Shown here: piece after piece, positions 18,723 through 28,482 of the stretch
Numbering within the stretch: position 1 is the stretch's first letter
Layout of the letters: each line of letters opens with the position of its first letter
Origin: Spirochaetia bacterium
GTDB lineage: Bacteria; Spirochaetota; Leptospiria; Turneriellales; JAOUOS01
DNA: 64,000 nucleotides
NCBI GenBank assembly: GCA_029880285.1
Contig: JAOUOS010000005.1
Location: 62,001 to 126,000, forward strand
Direction of reading: 5' to 3'
The notes under the pieces: model-generated
Databases searched by the model: none
Seen by the model: the letters and a program-made list of their open reading frames with translations, nothing else
Told to the model about the DNA's origin: nothing
Position numbers and translations under genes: made by a program

Positions 18723-19592
18723 TTAGCCTATAGCATCAGCGCCGGCCACAATTTCTGAAATCTCCTGAGTAATTTTTGCCTGACGAGCTCTATTATATGC
18801 CCGCGTTAAATCTTTAATCATATCTGAAGCGGCATCTGTCGCGTTTTTCATAGCAATACGCCTAGCGATTTGTTCAGAAGCCGTAGATTCTAACAATGAT
18901 TGATAAAATACAGTTGTTATAGCTCTTGGCAATAAAGAGTCTAATATTAACTTTGCGTCTGGCTCATAAATAGTATTTACTAATTCTTTTTTTTCTTTAA
19001 TATCTTCTTCAATTTCAATAGGCATAACAGTTTCTGTAACAGTTTTTTGTTCAGAAGAACTTTTATAGGCCGTATAAATAATTTCAACTCTATCAAGCTT
19101 TTCTTCTGTAAATGCCTTCATAAAATATTCTGAAAATTCTAAACCGTTTTCATAGTTTGGGCTGTCTTGAATGTGCGTATAACTTTTTTCATAAGGTACT
19201 TTTTGAAAAGTAAAAACACTTTTAACTTTTTTACCAACTAAATGGGCTTCAACCTCTACACCTTGAGATTTCCAGTGCTCTATTCTTTTAATGGCCATTT
19301 TCACAACATTATTATTAAAACCGCCGCAAAGACCCCTGTTACCGGCAACTGCTAAAATAGCTACTTTTTTTATTTTTTCAACTTTTCTTAAAAGCGGGTT
19401 TTTTATTGTTACGCCGCCTGATGAAATAGAAGCTATTAACTCTTTAATTTTATGAGCGTAAGGCTGTGCAGCATGAACCCTATCTACGGCTTTTTTGCTT
19501 TTTGCCGTAGCTACCATTTCCATTGTGCTGGTAATTTGTTTAGTATTCTTTACAGCAGTTGTGCGTTTTTTTATTTCTCTCAGCGTTGCCAT
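18723..19592 (-). CDS. atpG: ATP synthase F1 gamma subunit
   Basis: Rotor shaft inside the alpha3beta3 ring. It opens with REIKKRTTAVKNTKQITSTMEMVATAK, of which IxSVxNTxKITxAMxMVA is the family consensus, and closes with MKNATDAASDMIKDLTRAYNRARQAKITQEISEIVAGA, the conserved C-terminal helix (both abbreviated by position: residues 5-30 and about 250-287). Confidence 0.
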   Translation of the reverse strand: MATLREIKKRTTAVKNTKQITSTMEMVATAKSKKAVDRVHAAQPYAHKIKELIASISSGGVTIKNPLLRKVEKIKKVAILAVAGNRGLCGGFNNNVVKMAIKRIEHWKSQGVEVEAHLVGKKVKSVFTFQKVPYEKSYTHIQDSPNYENGLEFSEYFMKAFTEEKLDRVEIIYTAYKSSSEQKTVTETVMPIEIEEDIKEKKELVNTIYEPDAKLILDSLLPRAITTVFYQSLLESTASEQIARRIAMKNATDAASDMIKDLTRAYNRARQAKITQEISEIVAGADAIG

Positions 19593-21130
19593 TATTCACT
19601 TTCTGTTCTAATATCAGCCGGTTTACCTTCTAGATATGATTGTTTAAAGTCTGTAATATATTTACTTAACTCTTCTTCATTGGGAAGTTCTTTTTTTTCT
19701 TTAATATTAGATAGAATTTGCGGATGCGCTTTTTCAAAAAAATCAAGCAATTTACTTTCAAAATCTAGAACTTTCTCTATAGGTAAATTATCCATAAAAC
19801 CTTTTGTTCCCGCATAAATAGAAATTACCTGCATTTCTACAGGATAGGGCTTATACTGAGCCTGTTTTAATAATTCTACCAGCCTGCGGCCCCTGTCAAT
19901 TTGCCTTTGCGTAACTGCATCTAATTCTGTACCAAGCTGAGCAAAAGCTTCAAGAGCTCTAAATTGCGCTAAATCTAACTTTAATGTACCAGCAACTTTT
20001 TTCATTGCCTTAATTTGAGCGGCACCCCCTACCCTAGATACTGAAATACCTACATCAACAGCCGGCCTAACCCCTGCGGCAAATAAGTCGGGCTGAAGAT
20101 AAATTTGCCCGTCGGTAATTGAAATAACATTTGTTGGAATATAAGCCGAAACCTCACCTTCTTGAGTTTCAATAATAGGCAGTGCCGTTAAAGAACCGCT
20201 GCCATATTTATCGCTTAATTTTACGGCTCTTTCTAAAAGGCGCGAATGAAGATAAAACACGTCGCCCGGATAAGCCTCTCTACCCGGAGGTCTTCTTAAT
20301 AATAATGACATTTGACGATATGCATTTGCCTGCTTTGAAAGGTCATCATACACGCATAATGTTGCCTTGCCTTCTTCATACATAAAATGTTCAGCCATTG
20401 CTGTTCCGCCGTATGGCGCTAAGTATTGAAGAGGTGCCGGATCTGAGGCACTCGCCGAGACAACAATTGTATAATCCATTGCTCCCACTTTTTCAAGTTT
20501 TTCAATAACACCAGCCACAGTTGATGATTTCTGTCCTATGGCCACGTATACACAAATAACGCCTTTTCCTTTTTGATTAATAATAGCGTCAATAGCTATT
20601 GCGGTTTTACCAGTACCCCTGTCGCCAATGATAAGCTCTCTTTGACCGCGTCCGATAGGAATCATAGAATCTATAGCTTTTATACCTGTCTGTAATGGCT
20701 CGGCCACCGGCTGTCTTCTGGCAATTCCTGGAGCAATAATTTCAATAGGTCTTGTTTTACTTGTTTTTATGGGACCTTTACCGTCTAAAGGCTCACCTAA
20801 AGGAGATACTACACGGCCAATCATTGCCTCACCCGCTGGTACTTCAAGAATACGATTTGTTCTTTTTATTGTAAAGCCTTCTTTAATTTGAAGAAAATCT
20901 CCCATGATAACCACACCAACAGAATTTTCTTCAAGATTAAAGGCAAGACCCATAATGCCGTTTTCAAACTCGAGCATCTCGCCCGCCATACAGTTTTTTA
21001 GTCCATAAATTCTAGCAATACCATCCCCTACTTCAAGAACGGTACCTACTTCATCTATATCAAGATCTGCCCCATAGTCCTTTATTTCTTGCTGAAGAAC
21101 TGATACTATTTCATCTGTATTTACTTTCAT
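19592..21130 (-). CDS. atpA: ATP synthase F1 alpha subunit
   Basis: Non-catalytic nucleotide-binding subunit of F1. The P-loop reads [11 protein letters not shown], where most families have GDRQTGKT, so one conserved Gln is Gly. [13 protein letters not shown] carries the signature Ser/Arg segment near the interface with beta. [15 protein letters not shown] is standard. Length 512 is normal. The ATG has a ribosome-binding site CAGGAG seven to eight bases upstream. Its TAA stop shares one base with the atpG ATG. Confidence 0.98.
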   Translation of the reverse strand: MKVNTDEIVSVLQQEIKDYGADLDIDEVGTVLEVGDGIARIYGLKNCMAGEMLEFENGIMGLAFNLEENSVGVVIMGDFLQIKEGFTIKRTNRILEVPAGEAMIGRVVSPLGEPLDGKGPIKTSKTRPIEIIAPGIARRQPVAEPLQTGIKAIDSMIPIGRGQRELIIGDRGTGKTAIAIDAIINQKGKGVICVYVAIGQKSSTVAGVIEKLEKVGAMDYTIVVSASASDPAPLQYLAPYGGTAMAEHFMYEEGKATLCVYDDLSKQANAYRQMSLLLRRPPGREAYPGDVFYLHSRLLERAVKLSDKYGSGSLTALPIIETQEGEVSAYIPTNVISITDGQIYLQPDLFAAGVRPAVDVGISVSRVGGAAQIKAMKKVAGTLKLDLAQFRALEAFAQLGTELDAVTQRQIDRGRRLVELLKQAQYKPYPVEMQVISIYAGTKGFMDNLPIEKVLDFESKLLDFFEKAHPQILSNIKEKKELPNEEELSKYITDFKQSYLEGKPADIRTESE

Positions 21131-21147
21131 TTATATCTCCTGATTTA

Positions 21148-21753
21148 TTATGATTCCCATCCGGTATTTGAAACTTTTTTTCCCGAATAAATATTTTTTT
21201 TCCACGTATTTAAAAATTTTCTTAAAGAGGCATCCCACAATTTATCTCCCACACGAACAATAATTCCACCTAAAATTTCTGGATTTATTTTAAATTTAAT
21301 TATATGTTCTAATTTATCACCTCTTTCAGATATACCAAATTTTTTAGATTTAGCTTCTATAGTTTCTTTTATTTGTGTTAATAATTTTTGATCTTCATTT
21401 GCCGCAGATTCTTTACTAACTGTGACTATCGCTCTTACTCTGCCATATTTTTTGTCATTTTCTTCAACGTATAGATTAAAAATATCTTCAAGAAGAAACT
21501 CGCGCCTTCTATCTACCAGCATGCGTAAAAAATTCAGAACATATGGCTCTACTTTTTCTTTTAAAGATGACCCTATTGCCTTGTTCTTTACCTGAGCCGA
21601 TATTCGCGGCGACTCAAAAAACACCTTTAACTTTTCATCATCTTTAAAAATTCTAACAATACTCTCTAAGCTTTTCTCAATTTCTAACGCTTTATCACCA
21701 ACGGCTTCAGAAAGAGCCAATGCGTATCTTGAGGCGAGTTCTTTATCTTTCAT
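21148..21753 (-). CDS. atpH: ATP synthase F1 delta subunit (OSCP)
   Basis: Joins the peripheral stalk to the top of F1. The N-terminal helical bundle starts SRYALALSEAV, and the C-terminal domain contains the weakly conserved INPEILGGIIVRVGDKLWDAS segment typical of bacterial delta. At 201 residues it is about 20 longer than the E. coli protein. It lies 5 nt after atpF and 17 nt before atpA. Confidence 0.92.
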   Translation of the reverse strand: MKDKELASRYALALSEAVGDKALEIEKSLESIVRIFKDDEKLKVFFESPRISAQVKNKAIGSSLKEKVEPYVLNFLRMLVDRRREFLLEDIFNLYVEENDKKYGRVRAIVTVSKESAANEDQKLLTQIKETIEAKSKKFGISERGDKLEHIIKFKINPEILGGIIVRVGDKLWDASLRKFLNTWKKNIYSGKKVSNTGWES

Positions 21754-21758
21754 TTTCT

Positions 21759-22280
21759 TTAGGCTTTAATTTGTTTTAGATTCTCAAGCTCTCGAATAAT
21801 AATATCTTTATGCTCTTTCTCACTGATATCTTTCTTTAATATCTTTGAAAGTATCTCTACAACCAAATTTACTGTCGTTTTCTCAAGCTCGTCTAAAGCT
21901 TTTAACTTTGCTCTTTCTATATCTTTTTCTGTTCTTTCTTTTATTTTTACCGCTTCATCTTGCGCCTCGGCAAGTATTTTATTCCTATTTGTCTCTGCGT
22001 CTTTCTTGCCTTCATCTATTAATTGAAGCGCTTCAGTTTTAGCCGCGTCTAATTTTTTTTCATATTCAGATAAAAGTTTTTCAGCTTCTTCGCGCAAGTC
22101 GCGGCTTGTTTGTAAATCTTCCTCAACTCTTTCGTTTCGAGCGTCTAATCCTTTAATGATTGGCTTCCAGGCGAATCGCCAAAGGACTGCAAGCACTACA
22201 AGAAATGTTACTACAGTCCATATGACTAAACCCGGATTAACATGTAATAAGTCGAGTGATCCGCCGCTTAAAATTGGCAT
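21759..22280 (-). CDS. atpF: ATP synthase Fo subunit b
   Basis: Peripheral-stalk subunit with one N-terminal membrane helix (about residues 17-35, VIWTVVTFLVVLAVLW) followed by FAWKPIIKGLDARNERVEEDL and a long charged alpha-helical coil to the C-terminus. Length 173. Only one b gene is present, so the stalk is presumably a b2 homodimer and not the b/b' pair seen in some lineages. Confidence 0.95.
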   Translation of the reverse strand: MPILSGGSLDLLHVNPGLVIWTVVTFLVVLAVLWRFAWKPIIKGLDARNERVEEDLQTSRDLREEAEKLLSEYEKKLDAAKTEALQLIDEGKKDAETNRNKILAEAQDEAVKIKERTEKDIERAKLKALDELEKTTVNLVVEILSKILKKDISEKEHKDIIIRELENLKQIKA

Positions 22281-22305
22281 ATATAAATACCTCTAATGCT
22301 AATAA

Positions 22306-22521
22306 TTACGCTTTATCTAAAAGCATAAATGTTATAGCAAGAGCAAAAAATCCAATACCTTCGATCAAAGCTGCCGCAATGATCATGGCAGTTTGTATTT
22401 TCCCGCTCGCTTCTGGCTGACGACTTATACCTTCTACTGCGCTACCGCCTATTCTACCAATACCTAACCCAGCGCCTAATACGGCTAAACCCGCTCCTAT
22501 TCCGATTCCTAATGCTCCCAT
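22306..22521 (-). CDS. atpE: ATP synthase Fo subunit c
   Basis: Ring-forming proteolipid, 71 residues, two membrane helices joined by the polar RQPEA loop. The ion-binding Glu lies in AALIEGIGFFAL of helix 2. Compared with sodium-type c subunits, the helix-1 Gln position is Ile and the residue after the Glu is Gly where Ser is expected. The site therefore looks proton-type. A strong AAAGGAG ribosome-binding site precedes the ATG, as expected for the most abundant subunit. Confidence 0.96.
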   Translation of the reverse strand: MGALGIGIGAGLAVLGAGLGIGRIGGSAVEGISRQPEASGKIQTAMIIAAALIEGIGFFALAITFMLLDKA

Positions 22522-22550
22522 TTGATGTTCTCCTTTACTTAAAAATAGTT

Positions 22551-23429
22551 TTAGTGACGATGCTGCGCCCCCGCCACAAAAAGGGCCGTTAAAAATACAA
22601 AAATGTATGCCTGCAAAAATGCCACAAAAAGTTCCAGCATATAAATTGCCGTTGAAGCCGCTATACTTATTGGCACAACGGCGTAACTTTGAAATTGAAA
22701 AATAAATCCCATAAAAACCAATATTATCATATGCCCTGCTGTCATGTTCGCTAAAAGACGAATGGCAAGAGCAAAAGGTTTAGTAAATTGACCAAAAACC
22801 TCAATAGGCCACATAATTATCCACATAGGGCCCGGAATTCCGTTTGGAACAATGTTTTTTATATAAGCAATACCCTGATGAATAAATCCTGCCAACTGAA
22901 TAACTATAAAACTAATAAATGCAAGTGATGCGGTAACACCAATATCACCGGTAGAGGTAATACCCGGCCAAAGCTTCGCTAAAAAAGGAATATCATGGCC
23001 AGCACCCTCTTGATGGTGAATTAAACCTGTTAATTCACCTGTAACCTGAAAAAATTCTCCCAAAGGAGGAACAAGCCCTAGCAAATTACCAGCCAATATA
23101 AAGAAGAAAAGCGTTAATAAAAATGGTTCATAATGTTTCGAGTAATGCCCCATTGAACCTTCACCTACATCTTTTCTTATAAAATCAATAAAAACTTCCA
23201 TCATCCCTGAAAACCGAGAAGGCTTTTTATAGGGGTCTTTTGATATTTTTCTGGCCAAAGGGATAAAAATAATAAACAGGAAAAAAACACCTATCCACAT
23301 CATCATAATTCTTTTTGTAATGGATAAATCAATACCCGCGATTTCAAGATGCCATAAAGGCATATCTTGCAGGTGGTGAACTATAAGTTCTACCACGTTA
23401 AATCCATTCTCTGATAAAATTGGTATCAT
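22551..23429 (-). CDS. atpB: ATP synthase Fo subunit a
   Basis: Stator membrane subunit that forms the ion half-channels. About six hydrophobic helices are present. The essential Arg is in KPFALAIRLLANMTAGHM, and a later helix has MLELFVAFLQAYIFVFL with the conserved Gln. There is a His/Gly-rich loop (about residues 138-145, HHQEGAGHD) between helices that I do not recall as a general feature. Length 292 includes a longer N-terminal periplasmic segment than in E. coli. Confidence 0.95.
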   Translation of the reverse strand: MIPILSENGFNVVELIVHHLQDMPLWHLEIAGIDLSITKRIMMMWIGVFFLFIIFIPLARKISKDPYKKPSRFSGMMEVFIDFIRKDVGEGSMGHYSKHYEPFLLTLFFFILAGNLLGLVPPLGEFFQVTGELTGLIHHQEGAGHDIPFLAKLWPGITSTGDIGVTASLAFISFIVIQLAGFIHQGIAYIKNIVPNGIPGPMWIIMWPIEVFGQFTKPFALAIRLLANMTAGHMIILVFMGFIFQFQSYAVVPISIAASTAIYMLELFVAFLQAYIFVFLTALFVAGAQHRH

Positions 23430-23433
23430 TCTT

Positions 23434-23724
23434 TTACTTTAATCTCTTCACAGAAACTATTACGTCTGTAATCATACCCACTGCTATGGCGCCGCAAAAA
23501 GCTAAAAAAAAGCTAAACGCCATTTTAGAGTCTATCAGTTCTTTTCGGTTTAAAACAAACACTGTAAACCCAACTGCCATTAGACCGGTTAACCGGATAT
23601 AGTATCCGACCGACCAACCCTGCCAGGCACTAATGCTTTCTTTTTTTTTAGCTAGTTTTCTATTTATAAAACTGGCTAAAAACGAAACCGCAAGCCCTGT
23701 AATAAAACCCGCTAAATAGGGCAT
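23434..23724 (-). CDS. AtpI-like ATP synthase accessory membrane protein
   Basis: First gene of the atp operon, 4 nt before atpB. The 96-residue product has three predicted membrane helices (about residues 3-20, 42-60 and 69-90) separated by a Lys-rich loop. In this position bacteria usually encode AtpI or AtpR, membrane proteins that help c-ring assembly or magnesium uptake. The sequence itself shows no diagnostic motif I can name, so the call rests mainly on position, size and topology. Confidence 0.6.
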   Translation of the reverse strand: MPYLAGFITGLAVSFLASFINRKLAKKKESISAWQGWSVGYYIRLTGLMAVGFTVFVLNRKELIDSKMAFSFFLAFCGAIAVGMITDVIVSVKRLK

Positions 23725-23735
23725 AACTATTAACT

Positions 23736-23760
23736 ATTAGATTTTTTATAAAAATCTAAT
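23736..23760. promoter_or_regulatory. 11-bp inverted repeat between atp operon and gdh
   Basis: ATTAGATTTTT (23736-23746), TAT, AAAAATCTAAT (23750-23760) is a perfect inverted repeat in the divergent intergenic region, 12 bases before the AtpI-like ATG. It may be an operator for either direction or a leader hairpin of the atp mRNA. I could not place a clean -10/-35 pair for the atp operon. Confidence 0.45.
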
Positions 23761-23835
23761 GCGTCACAAAATATTTTTGACTTTGGCCGACAAGTTTTTT
23801 TCTTGATAAGGGATTTATATCAAATTATATGGACT

Positions 23836-26800
23836 ATGACTTTAAAAACAACTCAAATTACAAGCGATTTAATAAAAAGCCGTTTTTTTCAAAACTGGAT
23901 ATTAAAAAACAAACAATACAATAAACAAACTGTTGAAAAATTTATTTCAATTTATATAGAATATATACCCAAACAATACTTAGAGTTTTTGTCACCTGAA
24001 GATTTACTTGAGTTCTTATTAGAAAGATTTTATCTCTTTCACCGGCTACCAGAGGCTAAATCTAAAAATACGAAGACATATGAGAACTATATCAAACCTA
24101 TAGTAAACATAAATATGAATCCTTCTGAGTTTTGGCTTTCTGATTCAATAATTCTTCAAATAATTACGAACGATATGCCATTTACTATTGATTCTCTTTC
24201 ATACCTTTTTCATGAAAATAATCTTACAATTAAAATAATTATTCATCCCACTTTTTACACAAAAAGAAAAGATAACAAACTTATTGATATTGAACCCGTA
24301 TCAAATAAAATTTCAGATCATAGTTTCACAAAAGAATCTTACTCTTTTTTTATTTTTGAGAAAAAAGAAAATTTAAATATTAAAAACTTTATTAAATCAA
24401 TTACGGATTTGCTTTGTGATATAAGATACATAGTTTCTGATTATAATAAAATGATAAATTATGCCAATGGCTTTAAAGAAACTTCTAGAGAATTTTTCGA
24501 ATGGCTTAAAGATGATAATTTTTTATTTCTTGGAATAAAAAGTAAAAATGAAAAAATAGGCTTGTTTAATAATGCTGAGTTTACAAAAAATATCCCACTG
24601 CCAAACAAAGCGGTAAACAAGAATGAAATTTCATTTTTTAGATTAAATTATGAATCAAAAATAAAACACAAAAGAAAAATTATCGCTGTCTATTGGCCTG
24701 AAGATTTTATTCTTATAGGAATTTTTACCCGAAAAGCGGATAATACAACCTCTACTAAAATTCCCATTCTGCTAAAGCGAATAGAATCTTTTCAAAAAAA
24801 ACAAATTGTTGGGGTATTGTTTGATAGAAATGATTTTGTAAATTCATTAAATTTATTCCCTTTAGAATACAGACTTACAAATGACCCGGCCCATCTTTTA
24901 CCTTTTTGCGAAATTATAAATATCGCTAGAATAAAAAATGAAAAAAAAATAAAGATATTAAGAATTAAAAAAGATGAATACTATCTCGTTATTATGTGGC
25001 CAGAAAAAGAGTTTAGTGATGATATTAGAACAAATATAAAAAAATTTCTTGAAAAGAATAATTTTAAAATTAAAAATCATGTTATTGATTCAATAAGTGT
25101 CATGGTTTACCTTTATCATGAACTGGAATTTTCAGGAAATTTGCCATCAAATAAGAATTTAGAAGATTTTTTATTTGATATTGAAGAAAATCTAAAACTA
25201 ACCCTTTTAAGCTGGGATGAGAGAACAAACTTTTTAATTGAAAAACAGTTTACTACAGAAGATATTGAATACTATCAAGAAAATATTCTACCTTGCATAA
25301 CTCGAGATTATAAAATTAAAGAATCTGGCAATGCTGTAATAAGAGATATGCGCGCCATACATCTTCTTGAGGGCAAAGAATTTCATATTTCTATTTACTA
25401 TGATAACGAACAAAAAGAAACTGAACTAAAATTATTTTATAAAATACCGCAAACCTTAAGCGCTCTGGTTCCTATTTTAGATAATTTAGGGCTTGAAGCA
25501 TTAAGAGAAGAAAGTTTTCTATTTGAATTGAAAAAGGGCAATGTTTATATTTATAAATTTTATTTAAAATACAATAACTCAGTTATAACAGATAAAGAAG
25601 TCTTAAAAAAAATTGTAAATTCTCTTAAAAAGATTTTAGAAAAGAGAGTGAGCTCTGAACCCATAAACTCTCTTGTCATGAAATTAAATCTTTCTATTCA
25701 GCAGGTGCAGTTATTAAAATCTCTGGCAGGATACATTGGCCAGATAAAAAAAGGAAAAACTCCTCTTGGTATAAAAAGAATTCTTCTTACAAACCTAGAT
25801 ATGACATTAGCTATAGTTCATCTATTTGAGAATAGTTTGCTGCCAAAATATTTGAGTTCGGCTAATGCCGTTGTATATAAAGAAAAAACAGAAAAAATAA
25901 AAACAATAATTTCTGATATCCCCTGCGAAAAAGAAAAGTTGCAATCGTTTATATCACGAAAAGAAAAAACTTATAAAAACTATGTTCCTAACACTCTTTT
26001 AGCAAAAGAAACATGGGAATCTTTTTATGAAATTTTATCTGCAATTAAAAGATCAAATTATTTTGTAAATGTAGACTACATATCATTAAAAATAAAAAGC
26101 AGTGAAATTTTATCTTTACCTTTTCCGAAACCATTTTTTGAAATATGGGTTTATCATTCAAACTTTGAAGGTATTCATATAAGAGGGGGTTTAATAGCAA
26201 GAGGAGGGCTCAGATGGTCTGACAGACAGGCTGATTTTAGAACAGAAGTCGCTGGACTTTGGAAAACACAAATGCTAAAAAATACAGTTATTATACCCAC
26301 TGGCTCTAAAGGCGGTTTTGTTATTAAATACCTGCCGCAAACAATAGAAAACGCCATATGGGCCTATAAAAATTTTATAACCGCTCTTCTTGAAATAACA
26401 GACAACCTGAAAAATGAAAAAGTAATTCATCCGCCTGAAATACCTGTATTAGATAATGATGATCCATACCTTGTAGTAGCCGCAGATAAAGGAACTGCCG
26501 CTTTTTCTGATTTTGCCAATGAAATATCTACACAAAATAATTTTTGGCTTGATGACGCTTTTGCCAGCGGAGGGAAAAATGGATATTCTCATAAAGCGTT
26601 AGGAGTTACGGCCAGAGGCGCTTGGGAATCTGCCAGATGGCATTTTTATAAATTAAACAAGGATCCCGCCACAGACGTTTTTACAGTAGCGGGTATAGGC
26701 GATATGCTTGGTGATGTTTTTGGTAACGGTATGCTTTTAAGTGATAAAATAAAACTAATTGCCGCATTTAATCATAAACATATTTTTATAGATCCCAACC

Positions 26801-28464
26801 CTGATACTCTTATATCTTTTAAAGAAAGAAAGCGGTTGTTTGAAAAACCCAAAAGCCAATGGTCAGATTACGATACAAAATTAATTTCAAAAGGAGGCGG
26901 CATATTTGATAGAAGCGCCGTTACTATTAGCATAAATGCCGAAATTCAAAACCTATTTAATATAACAAAACAAAAATTATCGGGCGAAGAACTTGTTCAA
27001 GAGGTTTTGAAAGCTCCTGTTGACATGCTTTTTAACGGGGGTATAGGAACCTACGTAAAATCAGAAACAGAAGACAATGCCGACGTGGGCGATAAAGCCA
27101 ACGACTTAGCCAGAATAAACGCCTCTGAACTTCGCGCTAAAATGATTATTGAAGGCGGTAACTTAGGAATGACACCCCTTGCTCGTATTGAATTCGCGCT
27201 AAAAGGCGGGTTTGTAAATACAGATGCCATAGATAATTCTGGCGGGGTAGATACATCAGATCATGAAGTTAACTTGAAAATATTATTAAATATTTTAGCG
27301 TTTAAGAAACTTGAAAAACGTAATGATTTATTAAAAACAATTTCAAATGAAGTTGTATCTCTTGTAATGCAGAATAATTTTAGGCAGAATAACGCTGTTA
27401 TATACAATCAAAAACTGCCCGCGGCGGAACAACCGTTTATTTTAATGGCTGTTGAACAGTTAGAAAAAGAAAACATACTAAAAAGAAAAACTGAATATAT
27501 ACCGGAACAAGCCACACTTGAAGGCTATATTAAAAATCAGGGATATATACCCGCGCCTATTATTTGTATTCTGCTTGCTTATATCAAATTTTACGCTCAA
27601 AATATTCCCATGGAACTCAACTCTCATTTTGCTAAAGATTTTTTAATGCAATATTTTCCTAAAGCGTTTCAAAAACATGAAAAAGAAATTTTAAAACATC
27701 CTTTGAAAAAAGATATTAAAAAAACGATGGCCATAAACCATGTTATTGATCACGCAGGCATAGGTTTTTTTGAAAAGTCAAGATTATTTCTTAATTTAAC
27801 CCCCCCTGAAGCAATTGAAAATTATTTAACCGCTGAAAATTTTCTTGGCGCGAGAGAATATAGAAATAAAGAATTTTTAGTCAATAATTCTTTGCGAACT
27901 TTTCCGCAAAATATTTCTTTAGATTCAGTATTAAAAATTCAATATGCTATGGAACTGGCAATATTTCGATTTATTGAAATGATGGTTTTATTTAACGGTT
28001 CAAAAATAAATACCGCGCTAAAAAATAATTCTGATTTTCCCTGTTTTCCCTATAGCAAATGGCAAAAATCAAGCCTACCTGAGTGGATAATCGATTTTTC
28101 TGGAGATATTGCTAATGATTTAGCAGAGCACTGGCTTCATCTAGAAATTCGATTTATTTTATTTTTTATATTGAAAAAAACAGATCAAAAAGAAATTAAC
28201 GATTTTTTTGGATATTATTTTCAATCGGGAATTTTTGATTTGAAAAAATGTCTATATAATATATATCCGACAAGTAAATGGGAAGCTTTTCTTCTTATTA
28301 ATATGAAAAAAGATTTTTGGAACGGATTAGTTAAATCTTATAAAAGTCAAATATGGCCGCAAAAAAAAGGCGTTGACTTATTAAAAGAATTAGAAATACT
28401 AAAAGAAAAAAATAACTTAAACCTTTCATCTTTAGGCGGTTTAATAAGTTTTTTACTAAGATAG
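23836..28464 (+). CDS. gdhB: Large NAD-specific glutamate dehydrogenase
   Basis: Oxidises glutamate to 2-oxoglutarate and ammonia with NAD; this is the about 180-kDa type with a long N-terminal regulatory part. Catalytic-domain motifs are RGGLRWSDRQADFRTEV, PTGSKGGFV (substrate Lys), FNGGIGTYVK, ADVGDKANDLARI, EGGNLGMTPLARIE and NTDAIDNSGGVDTSDHEVN. The first about 750 residues carry ACT-like and family-specific domains that I recognise only weakly. I chose the ATG at 23836 (1542 residues). The frame also opens at TTG 23803, but that TTG is the start of a possible TTGATA -35 and has no ribosome-binding site. It is divergent from the atp operon. The symbol is by family only. Confidence 0.92.
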   Translation: MTLKTTQITSDLIKSRFFQNWILKNKQYNKQTVEKFISIYIEYIPKQYLEFLSPEDLLEFLLERFYLFHRLPEAKSKNTKTYENYIKPIVNINMNPSEFWLSDSIILQIITNDMPFTIDSLSYLFHENNLTIKIIIHPTFYTKRKDNKLIDIEPVSNKISDHSFTKESYSFFIFEKKENLNIKNFIKSITDLLCDIRYIVSDYNKMINYANGFKETSREFFEWLKDDNFLFLGIKSKNEKIGLFNNAEFTKNIPLPNKAVNKNEISFFRLNYESKIKHKRKIIAVYWPEDFILIGIFTRKADNTTSTKIPILLKRIESFQKKQIVGVLFDRNDFVNSLNLFPLEYRLTNDPAHLLPFCEIINIARIKNEKKIKILRIKKDEYYLVIMWPEKEFSDDIRTNIKKFLEKNNFKIKNHVIDSISVMVYLYHELEFSGNLPSNKNLEDFLFDIEENLKLTLLSWDERTNFLIEKQFTTEDIEYYQENILPCITRDYKIKESGNAVIRDMRAIHLLEGKEFHISIYYDNEQKETELKLFYKIPQTLSALVPILDNLGLEALREESFLFELKKGNVYIYKFYLKYNNSVITDKEVLKKIVNSLKKILEKRVSSEPINSLVMKLNLSIQQVQLLKSLAGYIGQIKKGKTPLGIKRILLTNLDMTLAIVHLFENSLLPKYLSSANAVVYKEKTEKIKTIISDIPCEKEKLQSFISRKEKTYKNYVPNTLLAKETWESFYEILSAIKRSNYFVNVDYISLKIKSSEILSLPFPKPFFEIWVYHSNFEGIHIRGGLIARGGLRWSDRQADFRTEVAGLWKTQMLKNTVIIPTGSKGGFVIKYLPQTIENAIWAYKNFITALLEITDNLKNEKVIHPPEIPVLDNDDPYLVVAADKGTAAFSDFANEISTQNNFWLDDAFASGGKNGYSHKALGVTARGAWESARWHFYKLNKDPATDVFTVAGIGDMLGDVFGNGMLLSDKIKLIAAFNHKHIFIDPNPDTLISFKERKRLFEKPKSQWSDYDTKLISKGGGIFDRSAVTISINAEIQNLFNITKQKLSGEELVQEVLKAPVDMLFNGGIGTYVKSETEDNADVGDKANDLARINASELRAKMIIEGGNLGMTPLARIEFALKGGFVNTDAIDNSGGVDTSDHEVNLKILLNILAFKKLEKRNDLLKTISNEVVSLVMQNNFRQNNAVIYNQKLPAAEQPFILMAVEQLEKENILKRKTEYIPEQATLEGYIKNQGYIPAPIICILLAYIKFYAQNIPMELNSHFAKDFLMQYFPKAFQKHEKEILKHPLKKDIKKTMAINHVIDHAGIGFFEKSRLFLNLTPPEAIENYLTAENFLGAREYRNKEFLVNNSLRTFPQNISLDSVLKIQYAMELAIFRFIEMMVLFNGSKINTALKNNSDFPCFPYSKWQKSSLPEWIIDFSGDIANDLAEHWLHLEIRFILFFILKKTDQKEINDFFGYYFQSGIFDLKKCLYNIYPTSKWEAFLLINMKKDFWNGLVKSYKSQIWPQKKGVDLLKELEILKEKNNLNLSSLGGLISFLLR

Positions 28465-28482
28465 AAATTAACCTTTAAGAAT

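Noticed and set aside
18723..19592. Zero confidence value on the atpG entry
   Set aside because: The confidence of 0.0 in that entry is an error; the gamma-subunit identity is in fact near certain from operon position, 289-residue length and its conserved N- and C-terminal helices. That entry also quotes two segments longer than intended; the ends are residues 5-30 and about 250-287.
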